Both the position numbers and the translations under genes were made by a program. DNA of 64,000 nt from Pedobacter ginsengisoli. GTDB lineage: Bacteria > Bacteroidota > Bacteroidia > Sphingobacteriales > Sphingobacteriaceae. The notes beneath the pieces were generated by a model. It worked only from the letters and a program-made list of their open reading frames with translations. It did no database searches and was not told the DNA's origin. Positions 22,101 through 31,150 of the stretch are shown here, piece by piece; within the stretch, counting starts at the first letter, position 1, and the number at the start of each line of letters is the position of its first letter. The DNA lies in contig NZ_CP024091.1 in assembly GCF_002736205.1 (NCBI RefSeq), forward strand, positions 1,922,001 to 1,986,000, given 5' to 3'.

Positions 22101-22266
22101 GAAATATCCAGGGGGAGCCAGTCAAAAACTAAAATCGGCTAATGTTAATTTTATAAAAGAAGTTCCAGGCTCTATGATGCCTGATGGGTTACAGGAAACA
22201 ATAACAAAGCAGGAGTTTTCTGATTTGCTTGAATTCCTTTCTTCATTAAAGAAAAAAGAGCAATAA
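19168..22266 (+). CDS. Large exported propeller-HEAT-cytochrome c protein (membrane-bound dehydrogenase family)
   Basis: A 1032-aa protein with an N-terminal hydrophobic export signal (about 8-30) ending FKTCNPS, a non-canonical lipobox. Residues about 50-430 form a dehydrogenase-type propeller (NIDVDEKGRVWVTEAYNY, DGVLETSKTFYQGAE, HNFRNPFEVAVDSYG, CIAPDGSLIIADWYDPGVGGHR). About 440-880 are HEAT-like helical repeats (LAVRRHAYLALTEMD, DIRITALRAV). A C-terminal haem domain has CFICH at 907-911 and the following DFGPNLSEIG stretch. This architecture is common in Planctomycetes and Bacteroidota as putative membrane-bound dehydrogenases. It probably oxidises sugar-derived substrates with electron transfer through haem. 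It converges directly on the next gene with no gap. Confidence 0.83.
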   Translation: MAINFTKTTLFAAKVALVLFQPVLLFKTCNPSVSEQKDRLKVQTDTPLTEATKHLPGNSLAGLRTFPGLHVQTMATEPTLINPTNIDVDEKGRVWVTEAYNYRFEINNNKPKPEGDRILILEDKDGDGVLETSKTFYQGAEINAPLGICVLGNRVIVAQSPYVWAFYDDNGDDKADRKEILFQGIGGEQHDHGVHTFTFGPDGKLYFNFGNMGETLKDKNNKTVLDQDGDEIGPKKYKEGMVFRCNPDGSNVEVLGHNFRNPFEVAVDSYGTVWQSDNDDDGNKGVRINYVMEHGNFGFKDEMTGAYWPAERINMEDSIPLRHWHLNDPGVVPNLLQTGSGSPTGILIYEGSLLPAQFHNQIIHSEPGHNVVRSYPVKKNGAGYSAEIINILNNDKDQWFRPADVCIAPDGSLIIADWYDPGVGGHRVGDLERGRIYRVAPNALASKYSVPVFNFETPNGAIAALQNPNLAVRRHAYLALTEMDKKAIPALNKLWKSSANQRMRARALWILSKSSDSKKYLDEAIKDKNPDIRITALRAVKQTNLNVTDYVTQLVNDANMEVLRECAIALRHNKTAEAAELWAKLATKHNGTDRWYLEALGIGADRQWNSYLAAYLKLVNDPLSGAGGKDIIWRSRTSLALPFLEKLTSDQSVPLANRLRYFRAFDFIEDGADRTKTLIAMLGKNTDLATTSIILSLMDAKEVASSPVSLNALKKVLESKSQTPEYINLITKYQIKTEGAKLLEMVIANGSKSAGVDAARLLIEFKDTERINEVIKSKDLNKIAPVFEALGAVGNKESISILSGAATSTSYDKALRQKAAEMLGKSRNGEKRTLDLLKSKALSDDLIPFAVKGVSGSGIKGLYDEAKTYLPGAKTDEAKKNTMVSFNEIIALKGNALKGKAVFNKACFICHKANGQGLDFGPNLSEIGAKLPKEGLFDAIVRPSAGVSFGYETSQLDMKDGSTLVGIISSRTESDIQLKYPGGASQKLKSANVNFIKEVPGSMMPDGLQETITKQEFSDLLEFLSSLKKKEQ

Positions 22267-23016
22267 CTATTGTTTGAGCTTTTTGCCGCCAACATTTATT
22301 ACAGCGCCAATGGTAAATATTGAATTACCGGCGCTCATAAACTTGCGGCTATTTAGTCCGAAATTACCACTTGATGTATATTGAAGTTGCACTGCATCAC
22401 TTAGGCGCATTCTGGTAAAGAAAATTGGTTCTAAAAAGGTATTACCTTCTCTAACCTGACCTACTGAATTGCGCATAAAGGTTTTCATTTGCACACTGCT
22501 GATGCGTAATGCTGTTCCATAATTTATGGGGAAGTCTGTTCCAAATAAGTGCAGATTATTACTTTTCTTTGAACTGTAATTAACCTGTATGAATGTTTTA
22601 TTGTAGGTTATTTCTTCAAGATCAGTATTTGTTAATATATCATTATCATCGAAGGTTCTGAATGCACGGTTTGTTTTACCGCCACCATAGCCTGCGTATA
22701 TTTCTAAAATCCGATTCTTATCGGGGCCAAAGGTGTTAAAATAACCTCCACCAACTTCTATTAATTTATGCTTAAAATCTTTACTATGCTTTTCATTATT
22801 CATGTATGCCCCGCTAAACAGTACACCAAAGTGATCTGAAACTGCATAAGCGCCATTTAAACTTGCATTGCCGCGGAAAGAGATGTGGCCACCACCGCTA
22901 AACTCTCCTTTTTGGCTTAGCATAGGCGTATTGGGCACATTTGGCATATAAACAGAAGAACAAGAACTAAAAAAAATCAGGGATAGATATAATAGAAGTT
23001 TGTAGTTTTTAATCAT
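22267..23016 (-). CDS. Lipoprotein with outer-membrane beta-barrel-like pattern
   Basis: A 249-aa protein from the ATG at 23016; a GTG 12 bases further upstream is in frame, but the ATG gives a cleaner signal peptide. Lipobox FFSSC places the lipidated Cys at residue 19. The rest alternates hydrophobic and polar residues with many Gly and aromatic positions (EVGGGYFNTFGPDKNR, EIYAGYGGGKTNRAF), as in small beta-barrels. I do not recognise a named family. It lies 43 bp downstream of the GH20 gene and may be the last member of the sialic-acid operon, or may be independent. Confidence 0.7.
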   Translation of the reverse strand: MIKNYKLLLYLSLIFFSSCSSVYMPNVPNTPMLSQKGEFSGGGHISFRGNASLNGAYAVSDHFGVLFSGAYMNNEKHSKDFKHKLIEVGGGYFNTFGPDKNRILEIYAGYGGGKTNRAFRTFDDNDILTNTDLEEITYNKTFIQVNYSSKKSNNLHLFGTDFPINYGTALRISSVQMKTFMRNSVGQVREGNTFLEPIFFTRMRLSDAVQLQYTSSGNFGLNSRKFMSAGNSIFTIGAVINVGGKKLKQ

Positions 23017-23059
23017 ACAGAGAATCACCTTTTATGTAATACTGCTGAGACTATCAAAT

Positions 23060-25021
23060 TTAAAGCCAAGGTACAACTGTAAACATCCATTTTTCTGGAT
23101 TTTGCCAATCTTTGCTTTTAAAAGACTTAACAGGCAATTTAACCAATATGGTGTTCCAGCCTTTTTTTAATTGAACTTTTGTTGGTTCTCGGTATTCATA
23201 TCCTTCATCAATTAGTGGCAATTCTAAATTGCCTTTAGCACCGGCTTGTTTCCATAATGGTGGTGCTACGGGTTTATCATTTACAAAAACCTGGCTCTTT
23301 CGGTTGTCCCAGGTGCCCTCATTTGGCGAGTCTGAACCATAAGATCTTGATATATTATTAAAGCCAATCCAGAAGTTTATTAACTGGTTTTTATCACTCC
23401 AAATTTTGGTAGTTGCATACCAGGTAGTGTTTTCTTCCGGGTTTTCTATAAGCCCTTTAACTAAAGGTCCCCACCAGTGCCTTAAAATAAAAGTGCCGCC
23501 TACAGCAGTTAATGCTGCTTTACTGGTATCAATATCTTTCGTTTCTTCGGGATAAAACTTTCTGGTAAGATCACCATCATTATTAAAAGGCCCGTAGAAT
23601 TTCCATTTTAAATGTGCCTGGGCCTGATATGGAAATGGCATTTTTGAAAAATAATGCTTTTTGTGTTTCATTAAACGATCTTCAAATTCTTTGAACACTT
23701 TAACTTCTTTTGCTCCATCCAAACCTACATAGGTTAACCAGCCAGGTTCACCTCCACCACGCCAACTTCTTTCGGCAAAAGCCAACATAGCAGGATATAC
23801 AGCCGTTTGCATAAATACATCCTCAGGTTTGCTTACCCTTCTGTCCGGCCATATACAAAGTGTGCCACCCAGTGCGGCATTATTCCCTTCATCAAGGTTG
23901 GAAATCTTTCCTTTAAATATGGATACCACACTCTCTAAAGGATCCATATGGTTAACATACAAATGACGAGAATCTATATACTTTACATTTGGGTTAACAC
24001 TCACTTCTGTAGCATTTTCACTCCATAATTGCCTAATTGTACTTTCTGTAAACTCACCGCCGGGCTCCCATCCTATTACCTTTTTACCTTGTTTTTCAAT
24101 TAATGCAGTTACTTCGGGTAAAAAGTTTTTATTGGTGATTTTTACCTCATCTGCACCGATATGCAGGTAAGGAACATCAAAAGTTTCGCAAAATTCCTTT
24201 AGAATATTTTTAACAATAAGCAAGCCGCTATCGCTTTGCATATCTGTTTTCATTGCTCTTTTAAATGCTGCACTATGCCCAGGCATATCTATTTCTGGCA
24301 CTAAAGTAATATGGCGGTCTTTGCAGTAAGTTATCAATTCTTTAAGCTCATTTTGAGTATAGAACTTACCTTTATTGCGTATCATAATTTCAGGAGCTGT
24401 AAGCTGTGGATATAGCTTACTTTCTAATCGCCAGGCAATATCTTCGGTAAAATGAAAGTGAAATATGTTGAGCTTATAGGCTGCAAGTACATTAATTTGC
24501 TGTTTTAGCAAATCCATTGGCTGATAGTTCCTTCCGGCGTCTATCATATATCCCCTCCACGAAAAAGCAGGCCAGTCCGTAATGCTGCATCCTTGTATAT
24601 ACTTGTTATTAATCAACTGCTTAAAGGTTTGCAAACCATAAAACAAACCGGCCTTACCAGCACCCGTAACTGTTATTGAGCTTGCAGTAATATTGAGTTT
24701 ATATGCTTCGGAGGTGGTATCTGGTGCATCAACCTTTCCTAATTTTAGAACAATACCAGGCTCATTTAGAGATTCTCTTTTAATGGGAAGTATTAGTCCA
24801 ATTTCTTTCAGTTGCTTTTGTAACAGCTCGGCCTCATGGTTTAGCGAAACATTTTCTATAATTATACTTTTATAATTTTTAATTGCGAACTGCCCCTTTT
24901 TCCACTCCATTTTTTGAGGGTACGGAATTAGTGCCGGCTGGTTATTCATAGATTTTATGGCCGGCTGGGCAACTGCATTTATACTTAAAGTAAGCAGAAT
25001 TAGTAGCAATTTTTTAATCAT
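23060..25021 (-). CDS. Exported beta-N-acetylhexosaminidase, glycoside hydrolase family 20
   Basis: A 653-aa enzyme with signal peptide (about 1-18), a GH20b-type N-terminal domain (about 30-145) and a GH20 TIM barrel (about 150-450). The catalytic Asp-Glu pair is Asp291-Glu292 in HIGADEV, with the conserved WRGYMIDAGRNY and PEIDMPGHS stretches. The C-terminal part (about 480-653) is a beta domain. GH20 enzymes remove terminal GlcNAc or GalNAc from glycans. In this locus it would trim hexosamines exposed after sialidase action. The stop is followed 43 bp later by a lipoprotein gene; the start is 6 bp after the AGE-epimerase stop. Confidence 0.92.
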   Translation of the reverse strand: MIKKLLLILLTLSINAVAQPAIKSMNNQPALIPYPQKMEWKKGQFAIKNYKSIIIENVSLNHEAELLQKQLKEIGLILPIKRESLNEPGIVLKLGKVDAPDTTSEAYKLNITASSITVTGAGKAGLFYGLQTFKQLINNKYIQGCSITDWPAFSWRGYMIDAGRNYQPMDLLKQQINVLAAYKLNIFHFHFTEDIAWRLESKLYPQLTAPEIMIRNKGKFYTQNELKELITYCKDRHITLVPEIDMPGHSAAFKRAMKTDMQSDSGLLIVKNILKEFCETFDVPYLHIGADEVKITNKNFLPEVTALIEKQGKKVIGWEPGGEFTESTIRQLWSENATEVSVNPNVKYIDSRHLYVNHMDPLESVVSIFKGKISNLDEGNNAALGGTLCIWPDRRVSKPEDVFMQTAVYPAMLAFAERSWRGGGEPGWLTYVGLDGAKEVKVFKEFEDRLMKHKKHYFSKMPFPYQAQAHLKWKFYGPFNNDGDLTRKFYPEETKDIDTSKAALTAVGGTFILRHWWGPLVKGLIENPEENTTWYATTKIWSDKNQLINFWIGFNNISRSYGSDSPNEGTWDNRKSQVFVNDKPVAPPLWKQAGAKGNLELPLIDEGYEYREPTKVQLKKGWNTILVKLPVKSFKSKDWQNPEKWMFTVVPWL

Positions 25022-25027
25022 ATCGGA

Positions 25028-26212
25028 TTATGCTTTTAAGAATTCGTTTAACAGGGATAAGCAATACCACTCCTGTCTGGGTAAATGAAACGGTCCTTTA
25101 TATAAATTTCCTTTGGCTGTTTGTGCTATGCTGCCATCGCGATGTAAGTATCCAAACCATTCGCCATTTTTGGGGTCATGAAAATGCTGATAACTATAAT
25201 CATTTACCATTTTATGCCATTTTGCGTATTTCTTGTCGCCGGTAATAGTATAGGCCAACAATGTAGCTATAATAACCTCATTATGAGGCCACCAAAACTT
25301 CATATCCTGCCAGTATTCTTGAACGGGCTTGTTATATACATCTCTGAAATATAGTATCCCCCCATGCTCTTTATCCCAACCACGTTCCCACATATAATCG
25401 AGCATTTTACAGCCTAGCTTTATTAAACGAGGATCGTTATTTCTGTATTTTGCCTCATGTAATATGAACCATGCCCCTTCAATGGCATGGCCAGGATTTA
25501 AGGTTCTTCCATCAATGTGGTCAACTATATTCCCATCAGGAGCAACTTGTTCCATAACACATTGAATATCATCTTTAACAAAGAACTGCTCTATTTCGGC
25601 AATCCATTTGTCAATCCATTCATCACATCTTGGGTCGCCAATTGTTTCACGCAATTGCTGCGCGGTATTCATCATGATCATTGGTACACCAATTCCTTTC
25701 ATAGGTCTTGTACCGGTAAACTTTGCAGGCAATAGGCCGGGTGTAGTTGCATACTCTATACATTTACCAAATAAATATCTTGCCTTGGCGGCTGCTTCTT
25801 CATCGCCGCTAGCCTTGGCATAAGCCGCATTGGCAATTACAGCAAAGGTTTCTGAGAAAAAGTAACGGCGTTTACGAATAGGTTGTCCATCGCGTGTTAC
25901 ATGAAAAAACATCTGCCCATCGGTATCAAAGCAATATTTGTTTAAAAAATCAATTCCCGATTTAGCGCCATCTAGCCATTCCTGTTTTTGTTCAACAGTA
26001 TTGTACAGGGTCGACAATAGCCAGGCTGCCCGGCCTTGTATCCAAACAGCTTTATCATCATCAATTAAACTACCATCCTGATCGCGCATTAACAGATAAC
26101 CTCCATATTCGGTATCTATAGATCTGGGAAACCAAAAGGGAATGGTATCATTTAGTAACTTGTTGCTGTAGAATCTCCTGAGACTCTGTAAATCTTGTGC
26201 TGTATAGCTCAT
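25028..26212 (-). CDS. N-acylglucosamine 2-epimerase (AGE family)
   Basis: A 394-aa cytosolic protein of the AGE/RenBP (alpha/alpha)6-barrel family, with no signal peptide. Motifs include WIQGRAAWLLSTLYN (about 47-61), LNPGHAIEGAWFILHEA (about 237-253), and KFWWPHNEVIIATLLAY with a conserved His. In Bacteroides fragilis-type sialic-acid use, NanE of this family converts ManNAc to GlcNAc before phosphorylation, replacing the ManNAc kinase and NanE of E. coli. Here it sits with NanL, NanM and NanT homologues, making ManNAc the likely substrate. Tightly spaced between the esterase and GH20 genes. Confidence 0.88.
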   Translation of the reverse strand: MSYTAQDLQSLRRFYSNKLLNDTIPFWFPRSIDTEYGGYLLMRDQDGSLIDDDKAVWIQGRAAWLLSTLYNTVEQKQEWLDGAKSGIDFLNKYCFDTDGQMFFHVTRDGQPIRKRRYFFSETFAVIANAAYAKASGDEEAAAKARYLFGKCIEYATTPGLLPAKFTGTRPMKGIGVPMIMMNTAQQLRETIGDPRCDEWIDKWIAEIEQFFVKDDIQCVMEQVAPDGNIVDHIDGRTLNPGHAIEGAWFILHEAKYRNNDPRLIKLGCKMLDYMWERGWDKEHGGILYFRDVYNKPVQEYWQDMKFWWPHNEVIIATLLAYTITGDKKYAKWHKMVNDYSYQHFHDPKNGEWFGYLHRDGSIAQTAKGNLYKGPFHLPRQEWYCLSLLNEFLKA

Positions 26213-26223
26213 TTTGAAATATT

Positions 26224-28296
26224 TTAATCTAATGGAATTGAAAAAGTTGAAGCCGGTAAATTTGCTTCGTTAACCAGATTGGCTCTGGTAAATGGCTCCC
26301 ATGCATAAAGCACATCGGTTATGGTTTCGCCTTGCGGAACCTTTAAAATCACCTTGTTATTAGCTATTATAGCTTTTGCAGTAAGGTGATTTCCTTTCTG
26401 ATTAACTAATTGAAACCCGATTAAGGGTTCTCCATTTCTTGTTGTAAGTTTTTTAGCTTCGGTAAATGAAAGTACAATATTGTTGTTTTGTTGTTTGGCA
26501 CTTAAAATAACCGGACCATTGGCAGTTATTGGTTTATGATAAGTGCCTTTTATGGCTAAAAGTGCCAATCGTTGTCCAACCTCCATTTTCCTGTTGGGGT
26601 GTACATTTAAAGAATCGCCAACATCTGAACTTACGGCCATACCGGCATTAGTAATGTCTTTTAGTAATTTGCGTTGGGCATCCCTGAAATAAGGCCATGA
26701 AGGGCGATCTATACTTGATAGCTGTACATAATAAAATGGAAAATTATAACCCCATTTTTTACGCCAGCTATTTACCAGTACCGGAAATGTATGCTTATAT
26801 AAATCAACATTTTGAGCATTGCTTTCGCCCTGATACCATATTACACCTTTTATTGGAAATTGGGTTAGTTTGGCTACACCCGCCTCGTAATTATATACTG
26901 GCTCGTATGGGTGGCGTTGTTTTGGATTTGATGCCTCCTTTAAATTAACATCGGCACGGCCTCTGGCCCATTCTTGTATAAAATCAGATTTACGCCAGTT
27001 TGTAAGTACATCAACAAGCTCATCATCGTGTTCCATAGTATACCTGTCTATCCACGATTCTATGGTTGAACCTCCAACGGCAAGTTGTATTAAGCCAATT
27101 GGAACACCAGACTCCTGTGCCACTTGCTTACCGAAATAATAGCCTACGGCCGAAAAACCTGAAGCTGTTGCTGGAGTGGTTGGCGCCCAGCTTCCTGAAA
27201 AATAATTGAGCTGATTAACCTCTTCTAAAACTTTAGCATTCCAGGGCGCATCATTAGTTTCTTCGTACTGGTTAAACTTAAATAACCTTATCTTATTTGC
27301 TTTTATCTGAGCAAGTTCTGATTTCCCTGTTTTAGATGCACTTAAGGTATACGACATGTTCGACTGCCCTGAACATAGCCATACATCGCCAATAAGAATA
27401 TCGGTTAAGGCAATGGTTTTATTACCTGATTGTACATTTAAGATATAGGGCCCGCCATGTGGCATTTCGGAAAACTGAACTTTCCATTTGCCATATGCAT
27501 CGGCCACTGCAACAAGCTGTTTATTATTAAATAAAACTTTTACTTGCTCATTGCTATTTGCTGTGCCATATATAGTTATAGGTTTATCACGCTGAAGCAC
27601 CATATGATCTGTAAAGATTTCGGGAAGGTTAAGCCCACCGTAATTACCGGTAAGGTTTCCGTAAACAGTTTTTGCTATAATGGCTGTCCCCTCCTTATCG
27701 GGATGTAAATTATCAGCAAACAGATCTGGTCTGTTATACAATGCGGATGTTAAATCGATAAGGCCTGTATGATTTGCCTTGGCAATTTCAATAATTTGCT
27801 GCTGAATTTGCCAATACCAATCGCGAGTACCTGATTTAAAGCGTGGATGACCGTTAAAAATTGGCGTGAGCTTACATATAAATAGTTTTACATTAGGATT
27901 TTGTTTTCTAAGTGTATCTATTAACCATGAATAGTCTGATTTAAAATCGTCTTTAAATTCTGGCCAATCTCTGGGGTCGGTATCGTTCAAACCAAGGTGT
28001 ACTATTGCAACATCAGGTTTAAAAGACATCACCTCTTCAAACTGTTTTGTTTTGTAATAAGGTCTGTGTCCTTTTTTTAAAAGTGTAGCTCCGCTTAATC
28101 CAAAATTCTTAACCTCATATTTTTGCCCAAGTAAACCTTGCAATACAGAGGGATAAGATTCATTTTCAGGATTTTTTAAGCCATAACCGAAAGTTACTGA
28201 GTTCCCAATACATGCCACTTTTACTTCCTGAGCATATGATACCAAATCAAGAGCTAACAAGACAATAAATAAAAATATTGACTTTTTTTTGAACAT
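26224..28296 (-). CDS. Exported SGNH hydrolase fused to sialate O-acetylesterase
   Basis: A 690-aa protein with a signal peptide (about 1-22) and two esterase modules. The N-terminal SGNH/GDSL domain (about 25-215) has IGNSVTFGYG as block I and IVHLGLNDTDP and NLHPDKEGT as later blocks. The C-terminal sialate-O-acetylesterase domain (about 220-690) has the nucleophile motif SGQSNM and YQGESNA. It should remove O-acetyl groups from sialic acids so that the sialidase and lyase can act. The fusion of two esterase domains suggests removal of different O-acetyl isomers, though this is an inference. Only 2 bp separate its start from the sialidase stop. Confidence 0.9.
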   Translation of the reverse strand: MFKKKSIFLFIVLLALDLVSYAQEVKVACIGNSVTFGYGLKNPENESYPSVLQGLLGQKYEVKNFGLSGATLLKKGHRPYYKTKQFEEVMSFKPDVAIVHLGLNDTDPRDWPEFKDDFKSDYSWLIDTLRKQNPNVKLFICKLTPIFNGHPRFKSGTRDWYWQIQQQIIEIAKANHTGLIDLTSALYNRPDLFADNLHPDKEGTAIIAKTVYGNLTGNYGGLNLPEIFTDHMVLQRDKPITIYGTANSNEQVKVLFNNKQLVAVADAYGKWKVQFSEMPHGGPYILNVQSGNKTIALTDILIGDVWLCSGQSNMSYTLSASKTGKSELAQIKANKIRLFKFNQYEETNDAPWNAKVLEEVNQLNYFSGSWAPTTPATASGFSAVGYYFGKQVAQESGVPIGLIQLAVGGSTIESWIDRYTMEHDDELVDVLTNWRKSDFIQEWARGRADVNLKEASNPKQRHPYEPVYNYEAGVAKLTQFPIKGVIWYQGESNAQNVDLYKHTFPVLVNSWRKKWGYNFPFYYVQLSSIDRPSWPYFRDAQRKLLKDITNAGMAVSSDVGDSLNVHPNRKMEVGQRLALLAIKGTYHKPITANGPVILSAKQQNNNIVLSFTEAKKLTTRNGEPLIGFQLVNQKGNHLTAKAIIANNKVILKVPQGETITDVLYAWEPFTRANLVNEANLPASTFSIPLD

Positions 28297-28298
28297 AA

Positions 28299-29873
28299 CT
28301 ATTTAATGATATCCGCTACCGGCACCCTTACAAATAATAGGCTGCTTATGCCTTCGTACAAAATTCCAATGGTATTATCGTCTATTTTAGTAAGTGCAGA
28401 ATAGCCAAAGGAATCACGCTCATCGATCAATAATTGGTTGGCAGGCAACCATGTTTCGCCCATATCCAGGCTGGCTTTAATAGTAATATCTTTTCTTGGA
28501 GCTTTAGAAACGTTTGGATTGCTAAAGAACAATACATCTTTTAACACCCCATTTACCTTAACTTTTGCTTTAATAAAGCTCCCCATACAAACCGGATCTG
28601 CAAGTGTATTATAAGAAGTTGCATGTGCTGTCCAGCTTTTACCCATATCTGTTGTAGTAGCAACGCTTCTAAAACCACCACGGTTATCTCTCATATTGAG
28701 CATAATAGTTCCTGGTGTAGTTTCTACAAGCTGGCTTTCGGTGGTATTGGATTTTGCGCCGATTCCGCTTTTCCATGTTTTACCATGATCATCGCTATAG
28801 ATTAACGTAGAATGAGGCATTTTTTGGGCATCCCAATATTGGGCAGGAAAAACAATCTTACCATCAGCCATGGCAATACCATTTCCCGGGCCGGGAAAAA
28901 ATAATCTCCATTCAGGATTTTTCACCTGCGATGTAATGCTATAAGGTTTGCTCCAGGTAAGTCCATCATCAGTACTGCTGGTTACTACAAATTGTCCGGT
29001 TTCTTCAGGTGTAAGACCAGGGCCTGAACCCGCGATAGAGCGGTTCCCTTTGCTCCACAAGGCCGAAACCCATATTGTTTTAGTTACAGGATCAAACAAA
29101 ACGGAAGGATCACCTACTCCGCTATTTTCATCCGGACGCCCCATATCCATAATTGTTTTCATGGCATCCCATGTTTTACCTCCGTCAACGCTACGGCTCA
29201 TCCCCACATCTATATTAGCCGGAAGATCGCCACTATGATCGAAACGGATGTCATAAACCGAAATAAGAGTACCTTTATCGGTAGTAACAATTCCGGGAAT
29301 ACGATAGGTATGCACGTTCTGGTCCTTAGGTTTGCGCAAGGCAATACCCAGAGGTTTGGCTGTATGTTTATTTTGATTAATCTTATAAGCAAGACCAGAC
29401 AGATCCGTTAAGAAATCTGCTTTAAGATCTAGTTTATGATCGATATTGGCATTGTCTTTTAAACTAACGCTAAGCCAGAGATAATGAATACCTGGTTTTA
29501 ATTTTGAATCAAAAGGAATTGTAAATTTATTGCCTGAAGGAACAGTGCTGCCTATTGATTTAGCACTATTAAAGTCAGGCTTTTCATTATTCTGGTATAC
29601 TTCCAGCTTAGCAATATCTTTTAATGTTTCTTTATTAATAGATCCTGAAATGGCTTTATAATCTATTTCTGAATTACCTGCCGGTATATTTACCTCAATT
29701 CGCAGATAAGCATTTGCTTCCATTCTTGTAAAGATTGGATTTTCTGTAACGGTGGCATTAATTTTTATAGCGTTAGCACCTGTTGCTGTATATATTTTTT
29801 TACTGCATGAGGTAATTCCTAGTACAATAGCCATCCCTAAAACAGCCTTCCATATATTCTTATGTATCATCAT
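28299..29873 (-). CDS. Lipoprotein sialidase, glycoside hydrolase family 33
   Basis: A 524-aa exo-alpha-sialidase with a lipobox (GITSC, Cys23), so likely anchored at the outer membrane. An N-terminal CBM-like beta domain (about 35-165) precedes the six-bladed sialidase propeller (about 175-520). The YRIPGI motif gives the arginine-triad Arg, and five Asp-boxes are visible (SVDGGKTW, STDDGLTW, SDDHGKTW, TTDMGKSW, SLDMGETW). It releases terminal sialic acid from host or environmental glycans and is the key enzyme defining this locus. Confidence 0.95.
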   Translation of the reverse strand: MMIHKNIWKAVLGMAIVLGITSCSKKIYTATGANAIKINATVTENPIFTRMEANAYLRIEVNIPAGNSEIDYKAISGSINKETLKDIAKLEVYQNNEKPDFNSAKSIGSTVPSGNKFTIPFDSKLKPGIHYLWLSVSLKDNANIDHKLDLKADFLTDLSGLAYKINQNKHTAKPLGIALRKPKDQNVHTYRIPGIVTTDKGTLISVYDIRFDHSGDLPANIDVGMSRSVDGGKTWDAMKTIMDMGRPDENSGVGDPSVLFDPVTKTIWVSALWSKGNRSIAGSGPGLTPEETGQFVVTSSTDDGLTWSKPYSITSQVKNPEWRLFFPGPGNGIAMADGKIVFPAQYWDAQKMPHSTLIYSDDHGKTWKSGIGAKSNTTESQLVETTPGTIMLNMRDNRGGFRSVATTTDMGKSWTAHATSYNTLADPVCMGSFIKAKVKVNGVLKDVLFFSNPNVSKAPRKDITIKASLDMGETWLPANQLLIDERDSFGYSALTKIDDNTIGILYEGISSLLFVRVPVADIIK

Positions 29874-29904
29874 TTTATATAAATCTATTTAACTATTAAA
29901 TGCA

Positions 29905-31146
29905 TTATGCATCAACAAAATCATTGTGTCTTGGTCGTAAAAAATAAAGCTGAACTATTAATGCAATTACTACAATTCCGGCCAGCATCGCGAAATCCTT
30001 ACCAAGGCTTCCTGCGTCTGATGATTTGCCTAATAAATCGGTTATAAAAGCTCCAAAAAACACTCCGGTCATATTCATTAATCCATATGCTGTTGCTCTG
30101 TATCTGGCCGAAACAAACTGACAAAGAATAGGCATATTATTGGCATCAAACATTCCAAAGCCTAAACCGAAGCAAATGGCCGCTCCCACAACATGAAAGA
30201 GTGAGTGACCAAAGCCTAATAATAAAAGCGATGGAATGGTTAATGCCAAACCAATTGCACTGGTATAAATACGTCCTTTTAAATTTTTCTGGACCCATTT
30301 ATCAGATAAAATACCTCCTAGTATTACACCTAAAAAAGATGAAGCTGCTATGGTAATGGTTGATAATGGACCAGCAGTAGCCATTGGTATATTCAGGTTT
30401 TGCGCAAACAGCGTAGGTAACCAGTTCTTTGCCGCCCAACCCGGAAGACTTGGCACTGCAAAATAGAATAGAATAATCCAAAATGAAATATTGGTAAATA
30501 GAATGCCCAAACCTTTAAAAAGTGAAGGTTTGATGGTTAACTTATCTGAAACCATTTCATGATCTGTAAGCTTTTTCTCTCTTAAAAATAAAATTAGTAC
30601 AAACGAGTAAATAATACCTGCAATTCCGAACCAGTGAAAAGTAGATTGCCAGGAGAACTTATCGGCAATGGTAGCTCCAAAGCCACCTAACGCCTGTCCC
30701 ATGTACAGTCCTGTCATGTGAATACCTATTGCAAGAGATCTTGTTTTGGGCGAATGAAAATCGGCTATTAAAGATAGGCCTGCCGGAATGTAAAGAGCTT
30801 CGCTAACACCCATTACAGCTCTTAACCAATAGATTTGATTAAAAGTTTCGGCATAACCCATTAAAAAAGTAACTGCCGACCACACAAATAAACTCCCCAC
30901 AATTAGCCATTTTCTATTAAACTTATCTGCTATAATTCCTGAAACAGGGCTCATAAAACCATATATCCACAGAAAAATTGCCATCAGATAGCCAAAGTTT
31001 GTAGCCGATTGCAGCTCTGCTATATCGATTTGCATCGCTGGCTTCATGGTCGACAACATTTGTCTATCCATATAATTTAATAATGCCACTACCCATAGTA
31101 ATCCAACCAGCACCCAGGCATAATTATTTGTGTTTTTGTTTTGCAT
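29905..31146 (-). CDS. nanT: MFS transporter, probable sialic-acid importer
   Basis: A 413-aa major-facilitator protein with 12 predicted transmembrane helices and the family signature LLNYMDRQMLSTMKPAM near the N terminus, as in anion:cation symporters. Bacteroides fragilis and Tannerella use an MFS NanT in the nanLET cluster for inner-membrane uptake of N-acetylneuraminate; here the neighbours are NanM, NanL and AGE epimerase, so the same substrate is inferred. Hexuronate transporters share the family. Confidence 0.85.
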   Translation of the reverse strand: MQNKNTNNYAWVLVGLLWVVALLNYMDRQMLSTMKPAMQIDIAELQSATNFGYLMAIFLWIYGFMSPVSGIIADKFNRKWLIVGSLFVWSAVTFLMGYAETFNQIYWLRAVMGVSEALYIPAGLSLIADFHSPKTRSLAIGIHMTGLYMGQALGGFGATIADKFSWQSTFHWFGIAGIIYSFVLILFLREKKLTDHEMVSDKLTIKPSLFKGLGILFTNISFWIILFYFAVPSLPGWAAKNWLPTLFAQNLNIPMATAGPLSTITIAASSFLGVILGGILSDKWVQKNLKGRIYTSAIGLALTIPSLLLLGFGHSLFHVVGAAICFGLGFGMFDANNMPILCQFVSARYRATAYGLMNMTGVFFGAFITDLLGKSSDAGSLGKDFAMLAGIVVIALIVQLYFLRPRHNDFVDA

Positions 31147-31150
31147 ATTG

